DNA from: Setaria digitata
Lineage: Eukaryota; Nematoda; Chromadorea; Rhabditida; Setariidae
Assembly: GCA_003640385.1 (NCBI GenBank)
Contig: RCAB01000362.1
Span: forward strand, 1-64,000
Length of the DNA stretch: 64,000 nucleotides
Direction: 5' to 3'
Both the position numbers and the translations under genes were made by a program. Every line of letters begins with the position of its first letter. Position 1 is the first letter of the stretch. Positions 52,154 to 64,000 of the stretch are shown here, one piece after another. The notes below the pieces were generated by a model. That model saw nothing but the letters and a program-made list of their open reading frames with translations, was not told the origin of the DNA and ran no database searches.

Positions 52154-52447
52154 TATGCCAATAGCAATTAATTAGCAATTCAACTGGTCTTCCCTAAATC
52201 TCTGCTTCATCCATTACAAAGTTTATTTTAAAATATTTTACTAGCAAAGATATTTTCAGCGCTTCTTAAATTTTCTGTATAAAAAATTTAAATTTAAATT
52301 TAAATAATGAATCATCATCATCGATTTATATTTCTATCAAATGCAGTCAAGTATAGACATAAATTAGTTTCATACGCTTTTTTTTTTTCGTATTTTTTTA
52401 AACTTAATTTATTCTAAAAATTGATAATTCCATCAATAAAAGCTCAC

Positions 52448-52522
52448 TTGTGAGAGAGTATTTTGATGAATGTAAAGCAGATGGGAAACGGGAAAGCCAA
52501 ACTGTGAATGTTGTATAAGCAC
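52448..52522 (-). other. Candidate upstream or alternative exon of sup-12
   Basis: On the minus strand AAATAATTTCAG precedes a 75-base segment richer in C and G than its surroundings, followed by the donor GTGAGC. Splice sites at both ends are good. All three frames are open. If joined to the acceptor before sup-12 exon 1 (GACCAG), it would be 5' untranslated, because an in-frame TAA precedes the ATG. Spliced straight to exon 2 in phase 1 it would give a different N-terminus (SALHSSKYSLT before VRDTTF). Confidence 0.4.
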
Positions 52523-54328
52523 CTGAAATTATTTCATTTACATTTCCACTAATTATGGAACGAATGAAAACTGAAGTATTGGGGAACAGCTTGACTTAAT
52601 AATTGTGGTTGTGAATCGTTTTCTGATAAGATTTCTCGACAAATAAATCCATTAAAATATAATTTAGTAATTAAAAAAACTCCTATTACTGTTACTAATT
52701 AGCTTCACCTCTATTGTTAAATTTGATTTAAATAAAATTTAAATAAACTAGAATAAGATGATTCTGAATTTTTACCTTTAGCTAAGAAAGCAAAAAAAAA
52801 AAAAAAACAGCACGGCACCGCAAGCGACACACAAACGACACAAAAAAGAATAGCACACGAAGAAGAAGGCGAAATCACTCCTGAAATTTTTTTTTTAAAT
52901 TTAATTTAGTATGCATTTTTCTCGTCTTAAACATTTCTAAAGCGATAATTTAAACAAAATGAGCGGTAAGAAAGTAGCAAAATAACGTTGCAACAATGCA
53001 TATGAGAATTTTGCGCAAATGTTGGAAAATAATAAGTAATTAAAACTGCAATCGGTATTGAACGAATGTTTTAAGATTCAAAATTCAATCCTTATTCATT
53101 AATCGTACAAGTTTCATAATTGAAAACAAAAGAAAAGAAATTATAAAGCGTTCCAACTTTGCATGGGGACGAGAAAAAAAGAAAGAAAAGAAAAGAAAAG
53201 GCAATTTGAAAGGAAAAAAAAATGATAAAAAGGCAAAATTTAATTGGATGATTAACTCATGATGTCTGTTTTCTATGTAATTTCAGATTTTTACCCATTA
53301 AATTTGTCAATAAACGGAAGCAAAGATTGTCAATAAATGAAATCAAGCGTGAGACAAACGAGTTTTCCTTACCTTTTCCTTTTTTATGTTTTTGTTTTTT
53401 TTTTTTTTTCTCGATTTCTTTTGTTTTTTTTTTTTTTTGAAGATCATCATTGCTTTTTATGTTGCTTTATCTTGCATGTTTTTAAGCTTCATTATTCATA
53501 ACTTTTAAGACACATATAACATAGATTAAAAAGTTAAAGAAGCGAAAGAAACGGAATGAAATATTTTATTTTACTTTTAAAATGATTTTCAGAAAAGGGA
53601 AGAGAAATATTTAACTTTAAATCCGAAATTTTTTATAACTGTTAAAATTATAAAAAAATAAGTAAATAAACATCACATTACATCATATTATATATATATA
53701 TATATACTAATCAGTTTAAAGGATTATTAGTGCACTTGAAGAGTTTTTTTTTTTTTTTTTTTTTAAAAAAAACTTTTTACTTGTTTTTATCGAACTGTTT
53801 GTGAATCATTGAAAAAAAGTGGAAAAGGAAAATGTTACATAAATTTTTCGATTTTCGTTATAATTTTTTTAGTACATAATAAGATGAGACATAATAAAAA
53901 TTAGCTTGGTTGTTATAGGAAAAGTGAAAGAGTGGGTGGGAGAGTGAACGGGAGAGAGAGAGAGAAAGATAGGCCAAAGAAAACTTTGAAATATTTAAAA
54001 GAGAAAATTTGAAATATTTGAAAAAAAAAAAAGTGAAAGCTTGATAAAACTGTTAGCGAAAAAGGTAAAGAGGAGCAAAAGAAGTGGAAGGAATAAGAAT
54101 AATGAAGAAAAAGAGAAGTCGAAGCAAAGAAAAGAAAAGCAGCAAAAAATGCAAGACTGAGGCTAAGTTTGCATTTTTTTTTTTTTGCTGTAGAATAGCA
54201 CGCAATAGCTTAGACTTAGATTAATATATTTGATTTATTTCTTTCCTACCATTTTATTTCGAAAATGTTTCAAATTTTTGTTTCACATTTTTGTTACTAT
54301 TTTGCTCTTTTTCCTTTCCTATTCGAAA

Positions 54329-54359
<31 letters not shown>

Positions 54360-54519
54360 GAAGAAAAAGAAAGAAAAAGTTCATATGAACTTCATTGAAT
54401 TTCATAGCACTATCAATTTTTGAACTGATAGATTTTGTCTGAAAATTTCAACAAATACAAATCGACCTTTGGTTTAAATATATAATGAAATGAATAAATA
54501 TATTTTGGTTTATTTATTT

Positions 54520-54645
54520 GTATCTATTTATTTATTTGTAGTTATTTATTTATTTGTATTTATCTACTTATTCGTATTTATTTATTTATTCGTATTCATT
54601 TATTTATTTCTATTTATTTCTTTATTTGCATTTATTTATTCATTC
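54520..54645. repeat. 18-bp minisatellite, about seven units
   Basis: The unit is GTATTTATTTATTTATTT with substitutions. It gives an open frame of (V/F)-I-Y-L-F-V hexapeptides, which is a repeat artefact and not a membrane protein. Confidence 0.85.
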
Positions 54646-57329
54646 ATTTTTTTCACTTATTTATTTATATATTTCTATATATTTATACTGTTTCCTGCAG
54701 CAGGTTCTATTAAATTACATTTTGTTCTAAGGAGATTCCCGACTGAAATTTTTATTAAAAATATTTTATCAAATTATATTATTTAATTTTTATCTTAGAA
54801 AATATTGAGAAAAAAAAAAACCAAATAGGTATCTTTTGATTATGCCTTTTTTCCTACTTCTTTTTTTCTTTTTAATTCAATAAGCCAACTTTGTGATAAA
54901 ATTTGATAAGACTAAAGGGAGTGAAGGAAAAGTACATAATGAAAAGCCTAAGAAATGAGAATTCTGAACTAATGATACACAGTATTACAGGAAAAGTGAA
55001 GTTGAGCAACTTCTTTTGTAGTAAATGTTCCACACATACACACATACGTCATCTTCTAAAACTAGAATTGATGAAGCTATAAAGATAATTAATTTAGTCA
55101 GTAGCAATAACAACAGTAGAAGTTTAGGGGATATAAGATAAGGAAAAGGTTAGGACAGGTGGACGGAAAGAGGAAGAAAGTCAAGCAGGGGAGATGACGA
55201 AATCGAGTTATAGTAGTGGAAGAACAGACTTGTGAAAAAGATCTGGATAGTTAGGATACGTCAGGATGACGGAAGTGGTTAGGTCATCAAGATGAAAGGT
55301 TGAGTTAGCGGAAAATGAATGGATTTGATGAGAGGAAGTGAAAGGTCAAGATGATGCAGTGATGTCTTAATTATGAAAAAGATCAGATGATTTTAGGACT
55401 ACTCAGTTAAATATGTAGAAAAAGAAAAATGAACGAGTTATAATAATTCTAATGCTGTTGAATAAGCATTTGGTGAAACAGACAAATGGTAAATGATGAA
55501 AATAACGAACAATTCAACTTTCATTGCAAAGTATAAACTTAAATTGAAATGAATTCCTTTAGTTGGTGATAAATTTTTTATGAACTGACAAAGTCATAAG
55601 AACAGAAATGGTGTTGTTTTATGCGCACCATCATTATCAACCAAATTTACTGACTGAAACTTATTACATGATGCACTCATTACAATAGGATACCAAATTC
55701 ATACCAATATCATTAAATGAGCCGTATTTGTGAGTAAATGTCATCAATGTTACGATGATTTCACAGTAAAACTATTAAAAGAGAAGATATTTTTTAATTT
55801 AAACTTGTTTGCTTGCTTGTTTATTTCATCACATATTTTATTTGCTTTACTGCTAGTTGTTGTTATTTAAATGCGGTATCTATTTATATGCTTTAACAAT
55901 AATCCAAGAAACTTTGGAAAATTTTTAGATTGACTTGAAATTTTTCCAATTTTTAAAAAATTTATGATGCCCCGGGAGAATATGACATGACAGCTTAAGA
56001 GGAAAAAGGATAGAGAAAATAATAAAGGGATGAATTCACAAGGGACTTCTTTATTTTTATTCTTTTTTGTTTTCAAAAAGAACTCGAGAATGCATAAAAT
56101 CTACAATCACTAACAAAGGACGTTTTAAGAATAGTATCCTTTTCTTCTTGCATTTTTAAGGTCAAGTTTTAGTTCAAAGAAAAGAAAGCCAAACTTTCCG
56201 AGCAAGATAAATAGCAATTTGTCCACTGATAAAATTGATCTACGGAATTAAAATACATTAACTCTGAAAGAATATAAATGCTAAAGAAGTTCTTTATAAA
56301 GCAGAAAGTTGAACGGAGAGAATTAAATTAAAAATATTTATTCTCACTTCTCCCGCACTATACCACCCGTTAATAAAATGTAATATAAGAAGAAATGTCT
56401 GCTCTCGATGATAACAGGACGAATGGATTCGAATTACTTCTTTTCGCATGAACTGATCGTATTTCCATTTGGCTCCTTTAGCCAAATGAAAATTTTCATC
56501 TTAAAGCCAAGCAACACACATGCAAGCCTAGGAAGAAAATATGTAAATGTACTTCCAGACGTATTCACAGACGTACGTGGATGTCTACATGCGCACATTT
56601 GTAAATAAAGATGTATTCACGTGAATTAAGTGGCAAATATTTATAAATAACCCATACTTAACAAAATTCATTAATAATTTAGTCAACAATGGACGATAAT
56701 AATCAATAAAGACAGAAATATTCAATGGCAATCAGTGATAATTAAAAATAAATAAATCAGAAGCAATTAAAAACAAAACATGAATAGCAGCAATTAGTAA
56801 TAACAACTAATTAATGCAGATTATTAAATAGTATTTAATTGTTAGAGCTGACAATCAATGGATAATAAATAACAGGCAATAATTAATTAACAGTAATTAA
56901 TTAAAAGTATGATTAACGGTAATTAATTACAAGTAATGTTAATCAAAGTGTATATTCAGCAAAAGTAATAATAACAGTAAATAGCAATAGATCTTAACAA
57001 TAGTAATTAATAGAAATTTAAAATAACTGAAAAGCGAGCAAGAATTAATCAGCAACAGTTAATTAATTGCGCCAATCAATATTAATTAATGACAGTCATA
57101 GTCCACACCGAATAATAATACTAATTAACAACTGACTATGATCAACAATAATTTCAAATTAATAATAATTAGTGAAAAACAAAATAATATTAAGTAAAAA
57201 TAATAAAAACGATGACTGGTAGTATTTAAAATTAATTAATAATAATAAATCAATGATACTTGACAGTAATTCTTAGTGAATATTTATGATGATTATATAT
57301 TGATACTAATGATGATATTTGCAATTCAT

Positions 57330-57500
57330 AACTAATAATATAATTAACAATAATAATAATTAATAATAACAATAATTAATAGTTATAATAAATAATAATA
57401 ATTGATAATAATAATTAATAATGATAATAATTAATAATTAATAATAATAATAAATAATAACAATAACTAGCAATGATAATAATAATAATTATTGCAATAC
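57330..57500. repeat. TAA/AAT triplet repeat field
   Basis: AATAATAATT and ATTAATAATA units alternate almost without interruption, the densest part of a longer field covering about 56.65-57.6 kb. Stops occur in every frame. Confidence 0.8.
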
Positions 57501-60500
57501 TCAACAATTAATGACAACAGTGAACAGTAACAGATAAAAAAGCAAATAATTTATAAAAATTAATTAATGATAACAATTTTAAATAATGATCAGTAGTAAA
57601 TAATAATAACAGTTAATCAGTATTTGTTAATGATGAGTGATGAATTTGAAAACTGATTTATAGTGATTAATGGGAGTAATTGATTACATTTCACTAATCA
57701 TTATTAATTAGTGATTAATAATATAAATTAATTAGTGATTACTTTTAACAGTGTTAATAATTAAAAACTATTACCAATCGTATGGTTTTAGCAATTTGCA
57801 ATATCATTAGTTGAGAAATAATATTATCAATTAATTAATTTCACAATCAGCGACACTAAAATCATAATATATTGTTAATTAATGATTGCTAACAACGATT
57901 ATCAAAATATCTCTAAGCAGAAATTATAAAATTTTCTTTATAAATTTATTATAGTGATAGCGATTTAAATTTTCTTTTTAAGACTGATTATCTTTTAGCC
58001 CTAGCAGTAGAAATACTTCCCTCAGTAACTGATTAAATTTCTATTTACAAAACAATAACCAGTTAATTGCTAGTAAACCAAAGTATAAGATAGTGTTGGC
58101 AATTTTGTCGCATGTTATTCTAACATTGTTCAAAGTTAGGCAAATCCATTTAAAAAAAAGCAATTTCTAATTGTAAAAAATTAATTATTGCAACAGTGAC
58201 CAATATGTTCCTTCAATCAAATGTAGAAGTTTAATTTGGGTCTACAAAAAAAAAAAACAGTTGATTATAATCAGTTTTAATTAATCGATCTAATGTTATG
58301 TAAGAAATAAATTACAAAAGTGAAAGGAAAGAAATCAAATCATTTTAGCTCTTCATCATATTTCTCCGTCTAATTTTTAATTTTATTAATAACACTGGAA
58401 ATATGGAAAATGTTGGTAGCACTTTGATCTAATTAATTCTTTAACAAAATAAGCAGAAACAAAAAAGGCACTCAAATAATACCAATGCTAACTTAGATAA
58501 TTAATTTCAGAATGTAAAATGAAACTGAAAAATTTTATTTGTATGTGGTAGTGTTAAAGACGAAGAAGGCTGAATGAAAGTACGACAGAATGAAACGAAG
58601 AATTGAAGAAGGAAGGAACGAAAGATGAAAGAAGAAGGAAAATGAAGCAAGAAGAATTTGGAGATGAGTTACACGATGAATGTAAGCAGGTTTTGATAAA
58701 AATTAATGTTGAAGATTATCAAAAGCTACCATTAATATACAAGACAATCAATGATAACGATGCGATCACATCTTATCAGCAGCAATATTGGAAATTAACA
58801 TTAACATTACCAGGAATATTAACGTTAACATTATCAACAACATTAACATCAATAATCAATCGAGTAACAATCTCGTAAATTTGTTTGATTGCTTTTGTTG
58901 TCTTATCTCGTCTAGTCTTGTTTTGTCTTGTCTTGATTGAAAAAGAGGAAGTCGTTTGACAACTTTTCTATCGTTTCTATTCAGATAAATCCATTATTTA
59001 TCTTGCCCACTACTACCACTACTATTACAAATATCGGTCCTTAGAATATTTAGGCATTCTTTCTCTCTTGTTTAAAATTTTCCCAGTGCTTCAATGTCTT
59101 TTATTCCTATATTCAAAAACGACATAATTAATCATGATAATAACTAATAATAACAATAATAATTAATAATAATAGTAGCGATAATAAAATAATGAAAATA
59201 AGAAATGGCATTAAGAATGATAATAACTTGGAATTTCAATTCAAGCTATACATATACTACACCAAATTATCATTAGGACAATGAAGTTAGGATGAAAATT
59301 ATTTGGCATATATGTTGAGGGGATTAGAAGGCCGAAGGAATTTAATTTAAAATGTACTTTTTGATGATCGGACTTAGAAGAAATCATTTAACTATAATTG
59401 CTTGAAAGCGTTAGAATAATTATAGCTCATCCTTGCTACCTCATTAGGACTAAAGCGGCTAAATTTTTAATTTGAAATGTTTGATTTTATGCAGTGAACA
59501 TTTTGTGTCTCGTCAACCTTCCTAAAATTCAAACTTACCAAGCAACATATAAATGATTAGTTTATTCAATTTTTAAAGAATTTTTCAAAAACTGGTTTTC
59601 AAGAAATTCATTGAATACAATTTTTAGGCTGTTAAGAAAAAAAAAATCCCAATCAAAAAAAAAAATTCTAGGATCAAGAACAAATAATGTAAATGTGAAT
59701 AATATTAATAAAACGTTATTCCTAGTAATAATATGAAAGCTTAATGACATCTCTTTATGGAATAAGTTGTATTTCTACATGTTTATTTTCAAAATAAATA
59801 TTTTCAGCATAAAATTTGATAACTGAAATTTATTACTTAACGACTTCAGTTCGCTATATTAGGACAACATGAGGTTCTAAAAATGAGATTTTTTTAAAAT
59901 TTTCCTTATCTTTTGACACGTCTAATACGAAGACTTCGTTAGAGAGAAGAAGAATAGGATGTGAATGAAATTAATTGAGCAACAAATTAATCATTAAAAA
60001 AAAAAAAAAAGAGAAAAAATTTCTCCTAAAAATTTAATTTCTGAAATCTTTACGTGGAAAAAAAAAATATTAATTTCTTTGTGTGAAATATTATTATTTT
60101 TTTGGCAAAATTAAAAGAGACCTTAAGGTAAGAGGAAAATTTGTTTTGAAATTTCTAAGCTAATTCGATATAAACAATAGAATAATGCAAGAAGGATCAA
60201 TAATGAAATGAGCTGGGAAGAAGGAAGTGAGAGAAATATGTAGCTTTAAACATTGTGTAAACTGACGACAAATTACTATAGAATATACGCATGATATGAT
60301 TTAATTTTAGATCATACAATTAATATTAGCTAATTAGGGCAAATTAATTATTGATAATAAATTGTGCTACAATGAGAAGTTGAGTATTTGCAAGCAAGCC
60401 TATGTATAAAATGTATATAGTGAAGAATGAACTAAACTGATGTAGAATGAATTTGTGGTAAAGGCAAGATGGAATTAGTTTGTTACAACAACAAATCGGT

Positions 60501-60538
60501 GCTACGATATTTTGAAAGTAAGCAAAGTGAGATGGTAG

Positions 60539-60934
60539 CAAAAGGCAAAACTTGCTGATGACTGCTTAACGAACAAGAAGCAACTCATTCTAACTTCCAC
60601 TTCCACTTCTTCAGCATCAGATGAAGTGATATTTGTTTACAAAGACGAGAAGGTGAAGGAGATGGAAAAGGAGTGCACTGATTGCAATGTGCTAATGCTA
60701 CTGCAACCTCGAGACTCTCGACCAACACCGACTTCAGAATGCCAGTGCACAAGCTCGGGCACTATCCACCCACACATCCCTCCTCTATACATACGTGTCT
60801 GTCTACGTACGTATATATCTATCCGTACACACACACACACACACACACACATATCACATAGCATATTGTGTATGCAAAAATATGTATGTACACGTTTGCT
60901 ACCCGAATGTAGCGATATATGTACGTGTATATGA
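60539..60934 (+). other. Orphan open frame or exon in GC-richer island
   Basis: A plus-strand frame is open for 131 codons, unusual in such AT-rich DNA. A good acceptor (ACTTCCACTTCTTCAG) ends at 60614, after which it reads SDEVIFVYKDEKVKEMEKEC and onward through LQPRDSRPTPTSECQC. From about 60795 the frame runs into a CA repeat (60829-60851) and becomes His-Thr repeats, so a real exon would have to end before that. The minus strand is also open here. I recognise no domain. Confidence 0.3.
60829..60851. repeat. CA microsatellite
   Basis: An uninterrupted CA run of about 11 units. Confidence 0.9.
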
Positions 60935-61623
60935 CGTATTACACGTTTACAGTTGGCAGGAGGAATATCAAAAATTGCTTATTTGTTTGTTTTTTTAAGA
61001 AACATTACAATCTATTTTTTTCTTGAATATTAAAATTTAACGTCAAATTTAGTTATTGCATAAAGAAGTGAATTTTTTTTTTTTTTTTTTTGCGATATAA
61101 ATTTTTCGTTTATTAATGAATTATTTTGCTGGATGACAGAAAAATTTTGCAAAATTTTTTTTTTTTGGAAAAGAAAAATGACAAATAAATGGAATGAAGC
61201 TAATTTAGCTACTCCTATCATGTAATTGTTATTTATGCATTAGTCTTGATCGAGAAAATATCTTCTTGTTCAATATGCAAACATTCCTAGCCTATTCAAA
61301 TCGAACTTATCGACGAACTAACTAACTGTTCCCATTCAGATTCACTAAAAGTTAGTGTATGTAAGCAAAACTTGTCAATTTGTTAAAATATTCAACATTT
61401 TCCTCTTTTTTCGACAAGAATTCCTCACACTTACTTCGTTATATTTGGTCATAATCCATCCGAATGATAAAAGTAAAGTATAAATTGTGAAATGTCTAAA
61501 ATCCAATGATGACAATATTAAGAAAAGTAAGAGGAAGTGTAATAGAAGAGTGAAAAAGAAGGAAGCTTATGTTTCGAATGAAATTTAAAAAAGTTGGAAG
61601 ATTGATTTCTTCGAGTGCTCGAG

Positions 61624-62035
61624 CTACACCATGACTACCTCAGGTCTCACAACAGCTGTTAAAAGAGCTTCATCTTCCCCATCCTCGCCTGCACCATCTT
61701 CCTCTTCTCCCTTAACTTCTCCATCACCTTCCTGCTCCATCTTTATCTCCCTTCATTAATTTCATCATCATTATCTTCCTTTTTGTCAATATCCTCAATC
61801 TCTTCATCGCTATCCTCATCTCTATCGCATCACTTTCCTTTTCCTCATTTCTATCAGCACATTTCTCCTCTCTTTATCCTCAGCATCATCTCATCTCCAC
61901 TTCGCTTTTCAGCTTCATCATTTCCATCTCTCTTATTTTCATCATCATCATCTTCATCTTCATCACATCCACTCTCTATTCCTTTCTTCAACAGCTTACC
62001 ACAAACAGTACATTCCAACAAAAACCTCTTTACGT
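61624..62035. other. Strand-asymmetric CT/GA island with protein-like frames on both strands
   Basis: The plus strand is pyrimidine-rich (TCTTCATC, TCCTCATC units). On the plus strand 61631-61759 reads from an ATG a Ser/Pro-rich 42-residue frame (MTTSGLTTAVKRASS). On the minus strand a frame containing FLLECTVCGKLLKKG and an acidic run ends at 61854, two further acidic frames follow, and 61740-61624 reads MEQEGDGEVKGEEE to the tail EDEALLTAVVRPEVVMV. The acidic reading jumps frame several times, so if it was ever a gene it is broken; a decaying GAA/GAT repeat explains much of it. Confidence 0.3.
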
Positions 62036-64000
62036 TCCCTCACATCACTTTTATTCATGTATTACAATGTAACTGTAACCGATGGCTTTATCATTCGAAT
62101 TTTGCTTATCATTTTATCACTTGAGGAACGAATTTCATATCACAATTAATTAGACAGTTAATAGTTAGACAGAAATGTTTCAAGTAGCATGACAGAATAC
62201 GAAGTACAAGGAATTGCTAGTTATAGAAAAGAATTTTAATTATAAATTTCACTTTGGACATTTGAAAGTGAATTTTAAGGCTTCTTAAATATTTGTTTAG
62301 AAAATAAAATCCAATTAATTCCTTTTTCTTTGTCATCCTCACTCTCTCCCTCTCTCCGACTTTTCGTTTGCTTCCTTTATTATAAGTCATAGACGAAATA
62401 ATCTTAGGGCTAACATCTTATCCTTTCCTAGATAGGAGGATTAAAATCATCATCATGCAAGCTAACATCGGACAACACTGTAAATGATCCACTTTATTCT
62501 TTTTTTTTTTTGAAATTGATAAGTTCAAAATTTTCCTATTGATTAGCTTTCTGTGATTCTGATTACTCCGAAATTTTGTTTCTCTAATTAAGTAAAAAAA
62601 AAAAAAACAAATTCAACTACAAAAATCGAACATTTTTCTGTCTACATTATTTAAACAATTGCGGAAAAAAAAAAAGATAGGCTAAAAAGGATAGAATAAG
62701 CTATCACATACAGAAGTACACTTAATAAAGTTGTCTGATCTATTAATATATCAAGAGTGATTTCATCGATCACAGTTCTTTCTAGCTTATTTTATTAGCA
62801 GATAATAAAATTATGACTTATTTAATTTTTGATTTTAATTTTCCAGGATTCCCCGGTTCAATCATTCACCATCTATCAAGAAATACTAAACCAGTTCGTT
62901 TTGCAAATCATATGTCAATCAAAGTTTGATATTTTCAATGAATAAAATGAATCGATTAATCAATCATCCATTGATATGTTGTAAATTATTAGTTAATGGA
63001 ATTTATCAAAATAAAAACTAAGAAAAAAGTGTTTTGTGAGCACTAATTAATTCCATCAAGAAAAAAAAATCAACAAATCGTAAGTCCGTAATGTATTAAA
63101 ATTATCAAAAATATTAATATTTTATCTATTATAAAGAATAATTAAACGCATGATGTGAGAAATTTGAACAATGTGAATATCGAATGAAATCTGTACCATC
63201 TATTTATTTATTTATTTAAAAAATGCCATGAAACGATCACTGTATACAAATATAAAGAGCATTATTTTATATTTACATATTAGTACAATGCAAATGAAAA
63301 AGAAATTGAAAATATTTACTAAGTAAAATTGCTTACTGAAATAATGTAAATTACCAAAATCTGATATATGTATTGCTTGACAAATTTATGATTAAATAAT
63401 ACGTACAAATATATGAATAATAAGGTAAAGAAAAAGGAAAATTTTCATTTAATTTTAACAAGTAAGCAAGGAAATGGTTGAAAATCATTTTAAAGCTTAA
63501 AAAAATTATTTTAAAGCTTCAAAAGTTTAACTTGCCATGATTTACTTAATATTACAATTGATATAAAAATATATTAGTGTGAAACGAAAAGTTTATGATG
63601 TTGATTTTGATTATTAAATCAAGTTAGAATGATTAACAATTGTGGAATCTAAAAAAAACTTAAATTTATGATTTATCACTTCGATAAATTCAAAGGCTAT
63701 GTTTTGCTTCGGCATTTAATTCAACATAATTAAGGTGCAAATATTAGAGTTTAATTTTAAATTTTAACTCCTTTCGCTGAAAAATATTCTCACCAAATCC
63801 ATCTAAAATGTTTGGCGTTTAATTCAATTCAATCCTTCCCTAGTTCCTTTTTCATCTTGTTTCAGTACTTTAAAAGCTTAATTTAATTTTCTTTACAACT
63901 TGTAAATTTGGAAATGCAAACATGGCGAAAAAGAAATCTATGCAACGAATATTCGCAAAATTTTCGCTTAAAATGAAAGATTTTTAAAAAGAAAACTCAA
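62036..64000. other. Gene-poor AT-rich right end, one candidate terminal exon
   Basis: Most of this is AT-rich sequence with stops in all frames. At 62847, after TTTTAATTTTCCAG on the plus strand, an open frame of 32 codons reads DSPVQSFTIYQEILNQFV and ends at 62945, where the stop overlaps AATAAA (62941-62946). This has the form of a last exon, but a second frame is also open, and I find no matching upstream exon apart from the doubtful one near 60.6-60.8 kb. Confidence 0.35.

Larger units (their letters stand above)
52523..60538. other. Gene-poor repeat-rich region upstream of sup-12
   Basis: I see no exon I can defend. The contents are long poly-T runs (53.4, 53.75 and 54.33 kb), purine-rich GA tracts (53.9-54.15 and 55.1-55.35 kb), an 18-bp minisatellite at 54.5 kb, and a long TAATAA/AATTAA degenerate field from about 56.65 to 57.6 kb. 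Frames at 56408-56608 and 58603-58878 on the plus strand look partly protein-like but lack splice context or a known domain. Part of this may be the sup-12 promoter and 5' introns. Confidence 0.5.

Noticed and set aside
58603..58878. 91-codon plus frame, basic then Leu/Thr-rich
   Set aside because: The first part is a GA-rich repeat and the last part an ATTAAC-type repeat. The middle alone is too short to support a gene.
1..64000. tRNA, rRNA, CRISPR array or intact transposon
   Set aside because: I looked for tRNA B-box-like GGTTCGA sites, regularly spaced repeats with unique spacers, and transposase or reverse transcriptase motifs, and found none I could support. A systematic computational scan was not possible.

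Overview
The window is AT-rich nuclear DNA (by eye roughly 70-75% A+T, dense with A/T homopolymers) from a nematode, most likely a parasitic clade III (filaria-like) species. The nematode call rests on a ground-like-domain (hedgehog-related) secreted protein, a SUP-12-type RNA-binding protein, TTTCAG-type splice acceptors and an AG placed directly before a start codon, as in spliced-leader trans-splicing. The species assignment is inference.

Layout. From 1 to about 27.9 kb there is almost no recognisable coding sequence: one well-spliced minus-strand polyglutamine exon (4472-4713), a few doubtful exons, and many simple repeats. From 27.9 to 43.7 kb lie three multi-exon plus-strand genes: a Cys/Pro-rich ground-like protein (27977-29483, 3 exons), the transcription elongation factor IWS1/Spn1 (32681-36406, 11 exons) and a PA-TM-RING ubiquitin ligase of the RNF13 family (38780-43680, 14 exons). 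After a 4.5 kb spacer comes the minus-strand sup-12 gene (52153-48253, 6 exons), an RRM protein of the RBM24/RBM38 family. The last 11.5 kb is again repeat-rich and gene-poor, with a few protein-like open frames.

The four gene models were built by hand. Every internal exon junction keeps codon phase, and the conserved domains run uninterrupted across introns. The genes have unrelated jobs (cuticle/secreted protein, RNA polymerase II elongation, endosomal ubiquitin ligase, muscle splicing regulator). There is no sign of an operon, a mobile element with intact genes, a CRISPR array, an rRNA or a tRNA.

Points most worth a second look: two tandem duplications (395 bp and about 138 bp), each with a single N at its junction, probably an assembly artefact; long UG-repeats in the sup-12 pre-mRNA matching the known binding preference of its own protein family; alternative ends in IWS1 and RNF13; an unassigned exon upstream of sup-12; and several orphan protein-like frames. 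I found no convincing previously undescribed system.
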